This document shows positions 1-9,180 of a DNA stretch of 64,000 bases, piece by piece (position 1 is the first letter of the stretch; each line of letters starts with the position of its first letter). The notes under the pieces are model-generated. The model was not told the DNA's origin. It worked only from the letters and a program-made list of their open reading frames with translations, and made no database searches. Both the position numbers and the translations under genes were made by a program. Origin of the DNA: an uncultured Collinsella sp. (GTDB lineage Bacteria; Actinomycetota; Coriobacteriia; Coriobacteriales; Coriobacteriaceae); assembly GCA_900550195.1 (NCBI GenBank), contig URRB01000002.1:148304-212303 (forward strand). Reading direction: 5' to 3'.

Positions 1-1354
1 AAAGCGTGCCGCCCACGCCGTCCTTGAGGGAGCCGGCGTAAGGCACGTAGGAGTCGACGCCCTCGACGAAGCTGAGCTTCGCGGCGCCGCCCAGGTCGTA
101 GCGCTGCCAGTTGCGGGCACGCGCGGAACCCTCGCCCCAGTACTCCTTCATGTACTGGCCGTTGACGTTGACGCGCTCGGTCGGGCTCTCGTCAAAGCGG
201 GCGAAGTAACGGCCCAGCATCATAAAGTCGGCACCCATAGCAAGAGCGAGCGTCATGTGGTAGTCGTAGACGATGCCACCGTCGGAGCACACGGGCACGT
301 AGACGCCGGTCTCCTCGTAGTACTCGTCGCGAGCGCGGCAGACGTCGATCAGCGCGGTGGCCTGGCCACGGCCGATGCCCTTGGTCTCGCGGGTAATGCA
401 GATGGAACCGCCGCCGATACCGACCTTGATGAAATCGGCACCGCAGTCGGCCAGGAAGCGGAAGCCCTCGGCGTCGACGACGTTACCAGCACCGACCTTG
501 ACATCCTCGCCGTAGTTGGCGCGGATCCACTCGATGGTGCGCTTCTGCCACTCGCTGAAGCCCTCGGAAGAGTCGATGCACAGGACGTCGGCACCGGCCT
601 CGATGAGCAGCGGCACGCGCTCGGCATAGTCGCGGGTGTTGATGCCGGCGCCGACCATGTAGCGCTTATCGCCGTCGAGTAGCTCGTTGGGGTTGGTCTT
701 GTGGCTGTCGTAGTCCTTACGGAAAACGATGCCCATCAGGTGATCGTTGTCGTCGACGATGGGCAGGGCGTTGAGCTTGTTGTCCCAGATGACGTCGTTG
801 GCAACCTTGAGGCTGATGTTCTTGTCGCCCACGATGAGCTGCTCACGCGGGGTCATGAACTCGGAGACCTTCGTCTGGTGGTCATCGCGGCTGGGGCGAT
901 AGTCACGGCTGGTGACGATGCCCAGGAGCTTACCCTTGGGAGTGCCATCGTCGGTAACCGGCATGGTGGAGTGACCGGTCTTCTCCTTGAGCTCGATGAC
1001 CTGCTCCATGGTCATGTCGGGGGTCAGCGTAGAATCGGACTGAACGAAGCCGGCCTTGTGATCCTTGACGGCCTTGACCATAGCGGCCTCGGACTCGGCG
1101 CTCTGGGAACCGTAAATGAAGGACAGGCCACCCTCGGTAGCGAGCGCGACACCCATGTCGACGCCCGAGACGGACTGCATGATGGCGGAAACCATGGGGA
1201 TGTTCAGGGTGATTGCCGGCTTCTCACCGCGCTTAAAGCGGGTCAGCGGAGTCTTGAGAGAGACGTTGTTGGGGATGCACTGCGAGGACGAGTAACCAGG
1301 GACCAGCAGATACTCCGAAAACGTGTGGGACTCACCGGGAAAGAACGTAGCCAT
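1..1354 (-). CDS. guaB: IMP dehydrogenase, 3' end cut off by window edge
   Basis: IMP dehydrogenase oxidises IMP to XMP with NAD+, the committed step of guanine nucleotide synthesis in the cytosol. About 451 codons are visible and the C-terminus lies outside the window. The barrel is interrupted by two CBS domains at roughly residues 110-225. The active-site loop reads GIGGGSICITRE near residues 312-323, with the catalytic Cys near 319. The usual family loop is GxGPGSICTTR, so a Pro and a Thr differ here, but GAGINTRDYAERV and GADFIKVG fit the family. The ATG at 1354 follows an AAGGAG ribosome site with 5-nt spacing. It is transcribed away from the ModE-like gene, with about 190 bp shared upstream. 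Confidence 0.95.
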   Translation of the reverse strand, partial: MATFFPGESHTFSEYLLVPGYSSSQCIPNNVSLKTPLTRFKRGEKPAITLNIPMVSAIMQSVSGVDMGVALATEGGLSFIYGSQSAESEAAMVKAVKDHKAGFVQSDSTLTPDMTMEQVIELKEKTGHSTMPVTDDGTPKGKLLGIVTSRDYRPSRDDHQTKVSEFMTPREQLIVGDKNISLKVANDVIWDNKLNALPIVDDNDHLMGIVFRKDYDSHKTNPNELLDGDKRYMVGAGINTRDYAERVPLLIEAGADVLCIDSSEGFSEWQKRTIEWIRANYGEDVKVGAGNVVDAEGFRFLADCGADFIKVGIGGGSICITRETKGIGRGQATALIDVCRARDEYYEETGVYVPVCSDGGIVYDYHMTLALAMGADFMMLGRYFARFDESPTERVNVNGQYMKEYWGEGSARARNWQRYDLGGAAKLSFVEGVDSYVPYAGSLKDGVGGTL

Positions 1355-1547
1355 GTTTCTCCTTTTTCCATGCGACCGGTCGGCTGCAGGCCTCGTAGGA
1401 CCCAGCCCAACCTTGGGCGCCCAATACTGGGGAAGTATCTTAACGCACTTTGACTGCTACAATGCATGATTTAAGAAGAGCACACGAGGGTTTGACGCAG
1501 GCTTTGCGTTTACCCAGCAAACACTTTAGCGGGGAGACGTGGAGCGT

Positions 1548-1892
1548 ATGGAGTACAAGACGACGGCAAAGTTGGTCATTCAAGCGTGCGACAAGGATTT
1601 GCCGGGCGTGTTCGGCCACGGCTGCGTCTTGCTGCTGCAGGGTATTGCCCGCGAGCACTCGCTCAACCGCGCCGCCAAGAGCATGGGCATGGCGTATTCC
1701 AAGGCCTGGCGCATTGTGAACGAGGCCGAAGGTCAGCTGGGCTGCAAGCTCATCGAGCGCGACGGAGCCCGCGGATCCACGCTCACCCCCGCCGGCGAGC
1801 GAGCCATAGCGGTCTACGAGGAGCTGCAGGCCGACATCAACAACGTCATCGCCACCAAAGCCAACGCCCTCATCGCAAGTATTAAAAAGTAG
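1548..1892 (+). CDS. ModE/LysR-type winged-helix DNA-binding protein, stand-alone
   Basis: A 114-aa protein that is essentially one winged helix-turn-helix domain of the ModE N-terminal/LysR type. The segment LNRAAKSMGMAYSKAWRIVN is the helix-turn-helix and LTPAGERAIAVYEEL the following linker helix. There is no molybdate-binding (MOP) domain, so metal sensing cannot be inferred. The ATG at 1548 is preferred because GGGGAG lies 11 nt upstream; an in-frame GTG at 1539 is almost on top of that site. The gene is divergent from guaB, and its 3' end overlaps the convergent PLP gene by 11 nt. Its target is unknown; single-domain proteins of this type commonly regulate metal or redox enzyme genes. 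Confidence 0.8.
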   Translation: MEYKTTAKLVIQACDKDLPGVFGHGCVLLLQGIAREHSLNRAAKSMGMAYSKAWRIVNEAEGQLGCKLIERDGARGSTLTPAGERAIAVYEELQADINNVIATKANALIASIKK

Positions 1893-2886
1893 CTAATTTA
1901 CGAAGGGCGTTGTCTAGGGCGGACGCTACGACCAGGGGGTCGTCGGTGCCGGCGAAGAGGCGGACGGTGCTCCCCTGCTTGCCGCGTGGGGCCGAAAGGC
2001 GCGTCGTTGCGCCGCCGGCGGGCGACGTGCTGAACTCCCCCGGCAATGTGTCGAACAGCTCACCCGCACTTCGCTCGATAAGGTCAAACTCAACCGCCGG
2101 GCCAAAGCCGTGCTCGAGGATTCCCGTTGCAACCGCATGATCGGGATGCGAACCCAGCCCAGGATAGCGAACGTTACACACCATCTCGTTAGCAGCCAGA
2201 TACTCGGCCAGCGCACGGGCGCGATCGAAGTGCGCCTGCATGCGAGCATCGAGCGAGGACAGCCCGCGTTCTAGCACGTCGGTCTCCTCGGCAGACAGGC
2301 CAAGCACAGACGCACCGCAGTCCGCAAGCAACGCGTGTGCGCACTCTGCGGCGGCATCCACGCGATGGCGCTTGAGCTGCGAGCGCGCCACCGAGACGGC
2401 GACGAGCTTGCGCGGAGCTTCGCCGGCACACACACGGTCGAGTGCCTCGAGCGACAGCGCGGCACCCAAGCGCAACGGATCGCATCCAAAAACACCTGCC
2501 ACGGTGTTATCCACCACAAGCAGCGCATGCGCCTCGCGAGCCGCGCGGCCCAGGGCACGAAGATCGGGCACACGCAGGCCAAACCCGCCGATGGAATTGA
2601 CGAACCACCACAGATGCGGCCCGCCATCATCAAACGAAGCATCAAAGCCCTCGGACGCGGCAGTAAACGCCGCAACCGACGGCTCCCCCACGAGCACAAC
2701 GTCGCAGGCATCAAAGCCGCGCGCAAACGCATCGGCAAAGTCGTCCGCAAAGGCCACCAGGCGATCACTAGGCCGCACAATCCCCAGCAGCGACAGCGCC
2801 GCCGGCACGTGCGAGGCCGCAACAAGACGCGCCTCACGCGCGCCGGCCCTTGCAGCCCAGGACTCTTCTAGCTGTTGCACGTCCAC
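1882..2886 (-). CDS. Divergent Cys/Met-metabolism PLP-type protein without an evident catalytic lysine
   Basis: A 334-aa protein resembling the cystathionine gamma-synthase/lyase fold: LLVVDNTVAGVFGCDPLRLG matches the family's VVDNTF block, VRYPGLGSHPDHAVA the YPGLxSHP block, and RLFAGTDDPLVVASALDNAL the C-terminal helix. Typical members have 380-430 residues and a PLP-binding SATKY block. Here the corresponding stretch reads VAVSVARSQLKRH, with no clear S-x-T-K-Y, so catalysis is doubtful. The GTG at 2886 is chosen over a TTG at 2913 because AAGGG sits about 10 nt upstream. It lies upstream of, and in the same direction as, no obvious partner; its 3' end overlaps the ModE-like gene. Function not assignable beyond fold. 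Confidence 0.65.
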   Translation of the reverse strand: MDVQQLEESWAARAGAREARLVAASHVPAALSLLGIVRPSDRLVAFADDFADAFARGFDACDVVLVGEPSVAAFTAASEGFDASFDDGGPHLWWFVNSIGGFGLRVPDLRALGRAAREAHALLVVDNTVAGVFGCDPLRLGAALSLEALDRVCAGEAPRKLVAVSVARSQLKRHRVDAAAECAHALLADCGASVLGLSAEETDVLERGLSSLDARMQAHFDRARALAEYLAANEMVCNVRYPGLGSHPDHAVATGILEHGFGPAVEFDLIERSAGELFDTLPGEFSTSPAGGATTRLSAPRGKQGSTVRLFAGTDDPLVVASALDNALRKLATF

Positions 2887-2969
2887 GCGGCACCATCCCT
2901 TACATAAAACCAAACCAAGACCAGCCCACCCAGGTCGAGAAAACGTCAGCGCAAGCAGCGTCGAGCGGT

Positions 2970-2991
2970 CCGGCGTTCGTTAGAACGCCGG
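2970..2991 (-). terminator. Hairpin just after the Pel-linked operon
   Basis: Perfect 9-bp stem CCGGCGTTC/GAACGCCGG with a 4-nt loop, starting 8 nt after the DUF4956 stop codon. It has no strong U tract in the minus direction, so it may be an RNA 3'-end stabiliser or a weak terminator. Confidence 0.45.
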
Positions 2992-2998
2992 AACAAAA

Positions 2999-3664
2999 TT
3001 AGCCGTGATACTCGCCGTTGTATTGGATGAGCGTCAGGTCATCCACGCCATCGAGTGCGCGGATGGCATCGGCATAGGGCATATCCACACCGTCCGAGAA
3101 CACCTCGACGGCCATCTCCACCTTGTCGCCGCGCATCGTCTTGGACTTGACGGAAAACTTAGTGCGCCCAAATGCGCGCACGATATCATCGCCGGTGGTC
3201 TGACCCGTGTAGTGAATGACCATCATGTACACGCGCGCCTTGTCCTGGTGGCTCGCAAAGCCAGCGATCATCACCACGATCACCACGGCCGTGAGCCCCA
3301 CGAGCGCATACATGCCGGCGCCGGCCGTAATGCCCGTCGTAATGGCCCAAAACAGATACAGCAGGTCGAGCGGGTCCTTGACCGCCGTACGGTAACGAAC
3401 GATGGACAGAGCACCGACCATACCGAGCGAGATGACCACGTTCGTCGAGATCGCGAGCGTGACCATGCAGGTGAGCACGCACATGCCCACGAGCGTCACG
3501 GCAAAACTGCGCGAATACACCACGCCGGTAAAGAAACGCTTGTACACGCAATAGATCAGGATGCCCATGGCAAGCGCCACGAGCAGCGAAAGACCGATCT
3601 TGGCAGGATCGACCTGGCCAAATGCCTCCAAGACGGAGTTCTTAAAAAAGTCTCTGGTGCTCAT
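2999..3664 (-). CDS. DUF4956 membrane protein, last gene of the Pel-linked operon
   Basis: A 221-aa protein with about four transmembrane segments in the first 140 residues (for example IGLSLLVALAMGILIYCVY and a long VGLTAVVIVVMIAGF segment), then a cytoplasmic domain of about 80 residues. The conserved loop GMVGALSIVRYRTAVKDPLD is typical of DUF4956. In many bacteria this family sits next to VTC-domain and CotH proteins, exactly as here, which points to one membrane-associated polymer system. The biochemical role is not known. It starts 3 nt after the VTC gene and is probably translated from the same mRNA. Confidence 0.88.
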   Translation of the reverse strand: MSTRDFFKNSVLEAFGQVDPAKIGLSLLVALAMGILIYCVYKRFFTGVVYSRSFAVTLVGMCVLTCMVTLAISTNVVISLGMVGALSIVRYRTAVKDPLDLLYLFWAITTGITAGAGMYALVGLTAVVIVVMIAGFASHQDKARVYMMVIHYTGQTTGDDIVRAFGRTKFSVKSKTMRGDKVEMAVEVFSDGVDMPYADAIRALDGVDDLTLIQYNGEYHG

Positions 3665-3667
3665 GGT

Positions 3668-4459
3668 CTAGATATCCCCTCGGTTCTCAAAATCCGATTC
3701 CCAGTAGTTAAAGCCGCGCAAGTAGGCAGTCTTCTCGTAGCACAGGCAGTACTTGGAGACCGCCGTGAGCTCCGCCGCCCCCGGCGGCACCATATCGCGC
3801 ACGAGCTGCGGGCAAAACTCCGTAAACTTGACCTCCATCACCAACTTGCCCGGCTCCAGCACGGGCAACGCGGGCAGGGTCGCGTCAAAGATATCGAAGC
3901 TTCCCACCGCGGCGCGCACGTTCATGTCAAACGTAATGCGCACGGTGCCCTCGTCCATCACCCATGGTTCGCGCTCGTAGTCAACGATGGTCCGTGGGCG
4001 CATCATATTGCAGATGCACTCGATGTAGAACTCGCGGCAGAGCTGGTGCGGGCTATGCAGCAAAAAGTCGTAATCGCCAGCCAGGATCTGCTCAAACTCG
4101 CCACGCGTGAGCGGCGCGTCTTCCTTATAGATCCAGCTTCCGTACTTCTTTTTGCGCTCGAGCTTAATCACCTTGTCGCTACCGTTGTAGATGCGCACGC
4201 GATACTTCTTGCGCATCAAAATGCCGGCATCTTTTTCCTCGTAGGCCGAGTTGCAGTAGTCGTCAAAATACAGGCTGCGAATGGTGTAGCCGCCCGCCTG
4301 CGCATGCTTGTCCAGCTTAAACACCGGAGCCATGCGGCAGGCAAGCGCAGCATGCTCACCCTCATTGATGAGGTATTTGAGCTCGTGGCGGTAGCGCTCC
4401 TGCGTGGTGCGCACGGGAGGAGCCACCAGGCGCTCAAGCAGCGCGCTAGCCCTCCTCAT
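3668..4459 (-). CDS. VTC-domain polyphosphate polymerase-like protein
   Basis: A 263-aa cytosolic protein made almost entirely of a VTC domain, the tunnel-fold domain that in yeast Vtc4 makes polyphosphate from ATP. Visible family features are RYRHELKYLI at the start, SLYFDDYCNSAYEEK, the basic strand RKKYRVRIYNGSDKVIKLERK, and an acidic strand LVMEVKFTEFCP near residue 210. These alternating Lys/Arg and Glu strands line the catalytic tunnel in the family. It overlaps the CotH gene by 14 nt and is followed closely by DUF4956, so the three are translationally linked. The substrate here is inferred from the family; a role in modifying the Pel-type polymer cannot be excluded. Confidence 0.88.
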   Translation of the reverse strand: MRRASALLERLVAPPVRTTQERYRHELKYLINEGEHAALACRMAPVFKLDKHAQAGGYTIRSLYFDDYCNSAYEEKDAGILMRKKYRVRIYNGSDKVIKLERKKKYGSWIYKEDAPLTRGEFEQILAGDYDFLLHSPHQLCREFYIECICNMMRPRTIVDYEREPWVMDEGTVRITFDMNVRAAVGSFDIFDATLPALPVLEPGKLVMEVKFTEFCPQLVRDMVPPGAAELTAVSKYCLCYEKTAYLRGFNYWESDFENRGDI

Positions 4460-6215
4460 ACGTGTCCTCCACGACCTTACCGCCGTCTTGCACGTAAAAA
4501 CACTTCATGCCATAGTGCTTGCCGTCGTCGGTCACATAGTAGTCAAACGCATCTTGCGTAAAGCCGTCGGAGTTGGTGGCACGCACGCGCACAAAATACT
4601 GGCCGGTATCGGGCGCATCGCAGGTCACCTCGGGAAGCAGCACGTCCTCGGCCTTAATGACCACATCGCTTATGGCATAGTCGCGCGCAAGCTCTACGGT
4701 GTAGCGAATATCGCGCGCCTCAAAGTCGTAGGACGCATCCCAGTTAATGCGCAGCTTACCGTTATCGATCTGCGGCACGCCGATGTAGAAAGGCATGGGC
4801 TTTTTAAAACTCTCGCGAAAGCTCTTGTAGTTCTCCTCGATCTCGGAGGGAATCGCCGCGGCGATCTGCTCATATTGGTCCTTGGTGACAGGCAGATTGT
4901 CGATATCGGGCGAAGCAAAGACCAGGGATTCAGTCACCTCGCGGTAGTGCTTGATCATCTTGGTCAGGCGAGTCTCGGTCAAATACGAGCGCAAGTCCTT
5001 GACGGCACGGTCAAGTTCGCTGCGGAACGACTTGCTGCGCAACGCGCGGTTAAACAGCACGTTGCCCCAGTAGTTGCTTGCGCCGCGCTCCCAGCTCGCG
5101 TAGTCCGAAAACCCGGTAAGAGAAAGCTCAAGCTTACGCAGCATACCGTCGTTATCCCAATCCAAAAAGTACCAGGTATTTGAGTTGAGAGGGCTGTACA
5201 GATAGCAGTTGCGGTTCTGCGTATCGCAGTTGCCCGTCAGGATCTGAAACGCCAACCAATAGACCAGGTTCTCGGTATCAAAGTAGGTGTCGAGCACGTC
5301 ATCGATCTTTTGCGATTCGTCGTTGAGCGCATCGAGCATCTCGATGAGCTTGGTGTGGTCCGTATCGCCCTTAATCTCGAGCATGCCTTCAAAGCTTGCC
5401 TGGTTGTAGTCGGGATCATCGGCAAGCTTAATGGTGTCCTCGTAGCGATGGAAATCAAAGCTGTTCACCTTGTACAGGTGCCCGCTCTTATCCAGGCCAT
5501 GTGCCTTAAGCGCCGTCTTATTGAGCTGCTCCACCTGCGTAAACAGGCCGTAGTCCTCAAAGGTATCGTTGGACTTTTCGGTCTGGTCGCACACCCACAG
5601 ATGCACAAACTGCGTGCGCAGGCCCATCATCTGGGGAATCCCGCGGATAAGGTCATAGGCCATCTTGTTGCGAAAACGCATACCCTCGCCCATGTGCTTG
5701 TTGAGCGCAATCGCACGCTGCTGGCGCCAGGTACCTTTTCCTTTTTTGAGCTCCACCTTGTAGTTCTTTTGCGTATAGGTACTCGACGTCTGACCGCGCA
5801 CCTGCACCGTGGCGTTGGGCGCCTCCTCGCCATAGCCCACCTCGCCAGCGACGGGGCCCTTATCATCGCCTGGCTGCAGCAGGCCCATAACCTGATAACG
5901 CGTCACGCCCATGTCGGCATAGTCGTAGACCGAGTACGTATTGATCTCGGCCCAGCTGTGGTCGGTGTTCTCGGAGCTGTTACCGCGCGAGACCGTCAGG
6001 TACATGGTCACAATGCCCGAGTCGTCGTAGACCTCGTACAGCTCGTCCTTATCGCGAAGGTGCTTGGTCTCGCCCGAGGCCTCAGCCTTTTTAATCTTGT
6101 CCTGCTTTTTGACCTTTTTGGTCGAGGATTCGTCCTGAGACGAGCAGCCCGAAAGCAACAGCGCACCGGCAGCCGCCTCGATCAGGCAGCGGCGAGACAT
6201 CAACTTATCGATCAT
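4446..6215 (-). CDS. CotH-kinase family lipoprotein
   Basis: A 589-aa protein beginning MIDKLMSRRCLIEAAAGAL and followed by LLSGCSS, a lipobox with the modified Cys near residue 24, so it is a membrane-anchored extracellular lipoprotein. The CotH kinase-like domain covers about residues 80-480: VRGQTSSTYTQKNYKVELKK, KMAYDLIRG, and FLDWDNDGML, the metal-binding DxDN-type block. CotH of Bacillus is a protein kinase for spore coat proteins; here no spore genes are seen, so it probably acts on surface polymers or proteins. A fibronectin-like C-terminal domain follows. The ATG at 6215 has GGGGAGG 6 nt upstream; a longer upstream reading frame has no ribosome site. It overlaps pelG by 11 nt. Confidence 0.88.
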   Translation of the reverse strand: MIDKLMSRRCLIEAAAGALLLSGCSSQDESSTKKVKKQDKIKKAEASGETKHLRDKDELYEVYDDSGIVTMYLTVSRGNSSENTDHSWAEINTYSVYDYADMGVTRYQVMGLLQPGDDKGPVAGEVGYGEEAPNATVQVRGQTSSTYTQKNYKVELKKGKGTWRQQRAIALNKHMGEGMRFRNKMAYDLIRGIPQMMGLRTQFVHLWVCDQTEKSNDTFEDYGLFTQVEQLNKTALKAHGLDKSGHLYKVNSFDFHRYEDTIKLADDPDYNQASFEGMLEIKGDTDHTKLIEMLDALNDESQKIDDVLDTYFDTENLVYWLAFQILTGNCDTQNRNCYLYSPLNSNTWYFLDWDNDGMLRKLELSLTGFSDYASWERGASNYWGNVLFNRALRSKSFRSELDRAVKDLRSYLTETRLTKMIKHYREVTESLVFASPDIDNLPVTKDQYEQIAAAIPSEIEENYKSFRESFKKPMPFYIGVPQIDNGKLRINWDASYDFEARDIRYTVELARDYAISDVVIKAEDVLLPEVTCDAPDTGQYFVRVRATNSDGFTQDAFDYYVTDDGKHYGMKCFYVQDGGKVVEDTYEEG

Positions 6216-7749
6216 CAGAACCTCCCCAATGTTTTTGGTACAGGCGAACCACCATACGTTCAAACGCACTGCGCGGCTCACCGCCCACGCGCTTGTCCTC
6301 GTAGCGTTGCTCAACACGGTCGAGCACCCGGCCAAGTTCGGTAAACCAGCCCGTCTTGTCAGTAGCCACAATGGGCTGCTGGCTCAGGATACGATACGGC
6401 AAGTTGGCGGTATAGGTATCGAGCCGCAGCAGCGCCACGATAAAAAACACCGCCGCACCCAACAAAAAGCCAAAGCCGTAAAACTGCTGCGGCAAAAGCA
6501 ACGACACCGCAGTCGCCAGCCCGGCAACGCCCGCAAACAGCCCCGAAGCCAGCACGGCCCCCTTATAGTCGGTAAAGTACAGCAAGATAAGCATCACCGT
6601 ATTGCCCACGGCATACAGGCCATAGCCCACGCACAGCGTACGAAAATAACCGTGCATCAGGTTGTTAAAGCCCAACGGCAGGGCCGACAGCACCGTGGTC
6701 TCGAGCGAAATGACCGCAGCAGTCACAAACAGCTGCTTGAGCGCACAAAAGCGCAGTTCGCTGTTGAGGGTGGAGAGCATCCCCTCCTCTGCCACCACAA
6801 TGTCGCCCACCACGCCACCGTCGTTGAACAGGCTGTAGTAGTCGCGGTAGCGCGGATAAAAGTTGACCTCGACCGAGACCACAAAGTTGACGGACGTGAC
6901 CAGGATCGTCAAAAACGCGATGAGCGCCGGCACATCGTGGTACGGCGCACCATAAAACAAGCCCTTGACCTGCACGCCAATGGGACCGGCCCAAATTATC
7001 ACCAAGTGCGCAAAGAGACCCAGGTTGGTAAACAAGCCCGTGAGCGCCAGCGGCATAAACTGATCGAGCCACTGCAAAAAGAGCCAGGGGCTGCGGTCGC
7101 TCTGAGGAAAATAACGGTACAGCAGCACCACGTCCCAGGCGAGCATGACGCCGTAGCCCAGAGCAATTGACGCCAACAGGCCCTCGACCGGCGGCAGTCC
7201 CAGCGCCAGCGCGGCCAGGGCGCACAGGCACGCCACGCCAATGGCAGCCGCAAAGCTGCATAGGATACCGCGGTAATCCTTGATGGCCGTGAGGTAACTC
7301 ATGCCGTTCCAGTTGACGATCATAATGTTGAACAGCCACAGGCACAGCAGCCCCTGCAGCAGCGTGGCGCCCGAGAACAGCAGAAAGACGCCGTAGAGCA
7401 CCGTGCCCGCAACGAGCATGACAGCATTGGAGCCCCAAAACGAGGGCAGAATCTCGTCCTCGCGCTCGGCAAACAACATATCAGCCAAAAAGCGCGTGAC
7501 CGGCATGGAGAAAAAGCTCGTGAGCGTAAGCGACGCCAGCAGCGTATAGGTCACCATGCACACCAGCAGGTCTTGGTTGGCGCGTCCCACGCCCCACAGA
7601 CCGCACAGCACCAAGATACCCACCTGGAGCAGCACGCCCAGCAGCATCGGGCCCGTGCACACAATGCCGGCGTAGCCATAGGCGCGCATCGTGGCAAACA
7701 GGCCCTTGCGCCTAAACAGGCGCTTGAGCTCAAAACCGATTCCGGCCAC
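6205..7749 (-). CDS. pelG: PelG-like exopolysaccharide membrane transporter
   Basis: A 514-aa inner-membrane protein with about 12 hydrophobic segments, the size and topology of PelG, a MOP-superfamily protein thought to move Pel polymer across the membrane with PelD, PelE and PelF. The N-terminus MAGIGFELKRLFRRKGL and the following RAYGYAGIVCTGPMLLGVLL are characteristic of PelG. The gene follows pelF by 3 nt and overlaps the CotH gene, so it belongs to the same transcript. The order D-E-A-F-G matches described Gram-positive Pel clusters, which lack the outer-membrane components PelB and PelC. Confidence 0.92.
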   Translation of the reverse strand: MAGIGFELKRLFRRKGLFATMRAYGYAGIVCTGPMLLGVLLQVGILVLCGLWGVGRANQDLLVCMVTYTLLASLTLTSFFSMPVTRFLADMLFAEREDEILPSFWGSNAVMLVAGTVLYGVFLLFSGATLLQGLLCLWLFNIMIVNWNGMSYLTAIKDYRGILCSFAAAIGVACLCALAALALGLPPVEGLLASIALGYGVMLAWDVVLLYRYFPQSDRSPWLFLQWLDQFMPLALTGLFTNLGLFAHLVIIWAGPIGVQVKGLFYGAPYHDVPALIAFLTILVTSVNFVVSVEVNFYPRYRDYYSLFNDGGVVGDIVVAEEGMLSTLNSELRFCALKQLFVTAAVISLETTVLSALPLGFNNLMHGYFRTLCVGYGLYAVGNTVMLILLYFTDYKGAVLASGLFAGVAGLATAVSLLLPQQFYGFGFLLGAAVFFIVALLRLDTYTANLPYRILSQQPIVATDKTGWFTELGRVLDRVEQRYEDKRVGGEPRSAFERMVVRLYQKHWGGSDDR

Positions 7750-7752
7750 CGG

Positions 7753-9180
7753 CTACTCCCCCTCTCTGGGCAGGTCAAACGCTTGCGCCGTCACGTCGTA
7801 CAGCGCGCGATAGTTGGCGAGCATCTGCTCGTGCAAAAAGTACGTGGCAACGCGACGCTGGCCTCGTTCCCCCATCTCAATGCGACGGGCGCGGCTTGTG
7901 CACATGCGTTCCATGGCATCGGCCAAGCCCTTGCGATACATAGGCGGCGTCACAAAACCTGCCACGCCAAAGTCATCGCCCGGAGCGCCTTCGAGCAACT
8001 CACGGCAGCAGCCCACCTCGGTCGTCACGCAGGGACGACACGCGGCAAGCGACTCCAGCACGCTGAGCGGCTGGCCCTCGGAGATGCTCGTCAAAATGGT
8101 AAAGTCGAGCTTTTCCATGTACTCGACCACGTTGACGCGGCCGGTAAAGATCAGGTCGCGCACGCCCAGGGTTTCGACCAGCGCGTGGCACTCGGCGCCG
8201 TACTCCTCGTCGTCCACGCCGCCCATGATGTGCAGGCGCACCTTGGGCAGGCGCTCGTGCAGCTCAAAGAAGGCATAGATCATGGTCTTAACATCCTTGA
8301 TGGGCGCCAGGCGCACCACCGCGCCAATGTCCACCCAGCCGTCATCGGTCTTTAAGGGAATATCCTTAAAGCGATCGAACTGGATGCCGTTGGGGATGAC
8401 CAGGCATTTGTCCGCATCGCAGCCCATATCAATCTGCGTCTTGCGGGCGTTATGGAACAAACTCGTCACGCGGAAGGCGCGGCGGTAGATCTCCTCCGAA
8501 AGCAGGTAGAAAAAGCGAATCCAGCGGTCCTTAAAGGACGGCACCACCCAATCGGCGCGAATGATCTCTTCCTCGCGCTCGCGGGTATAGATGCCATGCT
8601 CGGTCAGCAGCACCGGCGCATGGTGAACGCTTGAGCCCAGGCAGGCGAGCAGGCCACCGTAGCCGGTCGAGATGGCATGGTACACATCGGCCACCGGCAC
8701 CTCGCTGCCCAACAGGTAGAGCACGGGCAGCAACATGGAGCGCATGGTGTGGAATGCATCGGCAAAGGGCGTGTAGGGATACTCGGCCAGGCACACGTCG
8801 CGAAAGATATCCATAAACGTGCGGCTCTGCAAAAACGAGAGCGGATGCACGCGACGGCGGTGGAAGATATCGAATAACACGTCCCAGTCCGGATTGGAGA
8901 GCGACACCAGACGGCGTAGCGCCTCGCGCTCACGGTCGTTAAAACTGGCTTCATGTTGCTCGCCCGAAAGCCGCAGGGCATCGTCCAGGAACACCTCGTG
9001 CACCTCGACCACGTTGCCGGGCAGCTCGTAGACAAACTTGCCACGGTCAGCAGCATGCGCGCCGATCACCCACAGCACAAACTCGTGCTCGGGCATGGCC
9101 GTAATGTAGCCATGCATCCAGGTAGATACGCCGCCGTGCACATAGGGGTAGCAACCCTCGAGTACCAAGCAGATTCTCAT
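7753..9180 (-). CDS. pelF: PelF-like GT4 glycosyltransferase
   Basis: A 475-aa cytosolic glycosyltransferase with a GT-B fold, the predicted Pel polymerase using UDP-GlcNAc/GalNAc. The N-terminal DUF3492 region begins MRICLVLEGCYPYVHGGVST, the hallmark of PelF, with the glycine-rich sugar-nucleotide loop HGGVSTW. The C-terminal half carries a GT4 donor site: VVRLAPIKDVKTMI, then TSISEGQPLSVLESLA, with the E-x7-E pair. It overlaps the upstream deacetylase gene by 4 nt (ATGA), which suggests translational coupling. Confidence 0.93.
   Translation of the reverse strand: MRICLVLEGCYPYVHGGVSTWMHGYITAMPEHEFVLWVIGAHAADRGKFVYELPGNVVEVHEVFLDDALRLSGEQHEASFNDREREALRRLVSLSNPDWDVLFDIFHRRRVHPLSFLQSRTFMDIFRDVCLAEYPYTPFADAFHTMRSMLLPVLYLLGSEVPVADVYHAISTGYGGLLACLGSSVHHAPVLLTEHGIYTREREEEIIRADWVVPSFKDRWIRFFYLLSEEIYRRAFRVTSLFHNARKTQIDMGCDADKCLVIPNGIQFDRFKDIPLKTDDGWVDIGAVVRLAPIKDVKTMIYAFFELHERLPKVRLHIMGGVDDEEYGAECHALVETLGVRDLIFTGRVNVVEYMEKLDFTILTSISEGQPLSVLESLAACRPCVTTEVGCCRELLEGAPGDDFGVAGFVTPPMYRKGLADAMERMCTSRARRIEMGERGQRRVATYFLHEQMLANYRALYDVTAQAFDLPREGE

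Noticed and set aside
3005..4561. 518-codon plus-strand reading frame
   Set aside because: Antisense to the DUF4956 and VTC genes, His/Val-rich, no recognisable domain.
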